Assembly (NCBI RefSeq): GCF_016900875.1
Contig: NZ_JAFEUM010000002.1
Coordinates: 186,001 to 250,000, forward strand
Source of the DNA: Vibrio ulleungensis
Lineage (GTDB): Bacteria; Pseudomonadota; Gammaproteobacteria; Enterobacterales; Vibrionaceae
Length of the DNA stretch: 64,000 nucleotides
Reading direction: 5' to 3'
A model generated the notes under the pieces. The model was not told where the DNA came from. It saw only the letters and a list, made by a program, of their open reading frames with translations, and ran no database searches. Below, in pieces: positions 63,274 to 64,000 of the stretch (positions are counted from its first letter, which is position 1; every line of letters starts with the position of its first letter). The position numbers and the translations under genes were made by a program.

Positions 63274-63290
63274 CATGAAACTGTTTCATG
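63274..63290. promoter_or_regulatory. Perfect 17-base palindrome, probable upstream operator
   Basis: CATGAAAC-T-GTTTCATG is a perfect inverted repeat with one central base. The TGAAAC arms are as in the promoter-proximal operator, but the odd centre (no CG) differs from standard LacI sites. The distance to the other operator is about 126 bases, which would allow looping. The remaining bases of the 63129-63471 gap show no gene. Confidence 0.5.
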
Positions 63291-63419
63291 GAAAGATGAA
63301 TATAAACTAAAGAATTAGTAAATAGACAAGGAAATAGGTGCGATTTTTAGTAAATGTGTGTTACCGGCGGGCATAGATTCAAAAGCGTGTTAAGACCAAA
63401 ATCTCTACTGGCTATATCG

Positions 63420-63455
63420 AAAAACCTACTGGTGCCAGCATACACGGCTAGCACC
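63420..63455 (-). terminator. Terminator of the right-edge LacI gene
   Basis: GGTGCCAGC and GCTAGCACC pair at eight of nine positions across a 7-base loop. On the minus strand TTTTT follows six bases later. It lies 17 bases after the stop. Confidence 0.6.
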
Positions 63456-63471
63456 TGAGGACGAACGAACG

Positions 63472-64000
63472 TCAGCTTTCATTGACCAGCAACTCTACTT
63501 GTCGCAGTAATTGTTTGATCTTAAGTTTGTTGTTTTGCTTAGAAACTTTACTTTCGCTGCTTCTTCGGGTGATCAGTTCAGAAGCAATCCGGCGCTGTAC
63601 TAGTGGCCCACGAAATAGTGGGTCTTGGTTTTTTAAGAGTATGGCTTCTTTTACCGCTTTCTCGCCAACCGCGATAAAATCTTGCTTAACCGTCGTCAGT
63701 GGTGGGGTAAAGTAAGCGCTATCATGAATCCCATCGAAGCCCGTTACTGCAACGTGCTCTGGTACATGAATCTGCAGTTCATCCAATGCTCGCAATGCGC
63801 CTAAAGCCATTTGATCGCTCGCCACCACTATGGCATCAAACTCAATATGCTTACCTACTGCCTCTCGCACGGCCAAATAACCACTGCTTGCTTGCCAATC
63901 TCCTTGGTACTGAAACGTGACCTCTTTATTAGCGTTATCTATTTCATCAAGCCATGCGTGTAATCGACTGTTCGCTGCACTGGACTCGCGTGGGCCTGAT
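63472..64000 (-). CDS. LacI-family regulator, partial (runs off the right edge)
   Basis: Only the C-terminal part of this regulator is inside the window. Reading on from the last in-frame start, the frame stays open to base 64000, with upstream residues SGPRESSAANSRLHAWLDEI continuous with GDWQASSGYLAVREAVG. The effector-domain signature FDAIVVASDQMALGALRALDEL and the motif GFDGIHDSAYFTPPLTTVKQD fit the GalR/LacI family; the last 40 residues are a basic, serine-rich tail. It is another possible regulator of the sugar cluster. Confidence 0.85.
   Translation of the reverse strand, partial: SGPRESSAANSRLHAWLDEIDNANKEVTFQYQGDWQASSGYLAVREAVGKHIEFDAIVVASDQMALGALRALDELQIHVPEHVAVTGFDGIHDSAYFTPPLTTVKQDFIAVGEKAVKEAILLKNQDPLFRGPLVQRRIASELITRRSSESKVSKQNNKLKIKQLLRQVELLVNES

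Overview
The window reads as chromosomal DNA of a marine gammaproteobacterium of the family Vibrionaceae, most likely a Vibrio. This rests on close similarity of the housekeeping proteins to E. coli and vibrio families, the order bcr-rsuA-radD-rplY, a PsrA-type fatty-acid regulator beside fadE, and moderate GC content. No rRNA, tRNA, CRISPR array, prophage or insertion sequence was seen. The species cannot be told from the sequence alone.

Layout. 1-5.1 kb: the periplasmic nitrite-ammonification system. The pentahaem nitrite reductase nrfA is divergent from its electron-donor genes nrfBCD, and a NarP-type operator lies between them; an NrfG/CcmI-like TPR protein follows. 5.1-14 kb: core genes gyrA, ubiG, the class Ia ribonucleotide reductase set nrdA-nrdB-yfaE (promoter with a perfect FNR box and tandem NrdR boxes) and a DUF3943 protein. 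14-29.6 kb: fadE with its likely regulator psrA, nhaA, a three-gene ABC export-type system with an AttH lipocalin partner, an SDR/DUF2867 protein, then DUF2913, bcr-type MFS, rsuA, radD and rplY, the last with a structured leader. 29.7-36 kb: a short MITE-like repeat, then an RND efflux operon with two adaptor lipoproteins and a divergent TetR regulator. 36-50.5 kb: small DUF proteins, metE/metR with MetR and MetJ sites, an Omp85-like barrel, the radical-SAM protein YgiQ, an HD-GYP protein with a large internal insertion, a 67-residue protein behind a promoter with two LexA boxes, lhgO, and a LacI regulator.

50.6-64 kb: a beta-glucoside/beta-glucan oligosaccharide utilisation locus, all on the minus strand. 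A LacI regulator, an ABC importer (binding protein, two permeases, MsmX/MalK-type ATPase) and three leaderless glycoside-active enzymes (GH1, GH94 phosphorylase, GH116) form what looks like one operon of about 12.4 kb. It has a CRP site placed as at a class II promoter and two LacI-type operators. The expected working is import of an oligosaccharide by the ABC system and cytoplasmic cleavage by phosphorolysis (GH94) and hydrolysis (GH1, GH116). A further LacI gene runs off the right edge.

The observations most worth following are the double-LexA promoter of the orphan 67-residue protein, the FNR/NrdR composite promoter of nrdA, the orphan terminator (candidate sRNA) between psrA and nhaA, the rplY leader, and the GH116/GH94/GH1 operon.
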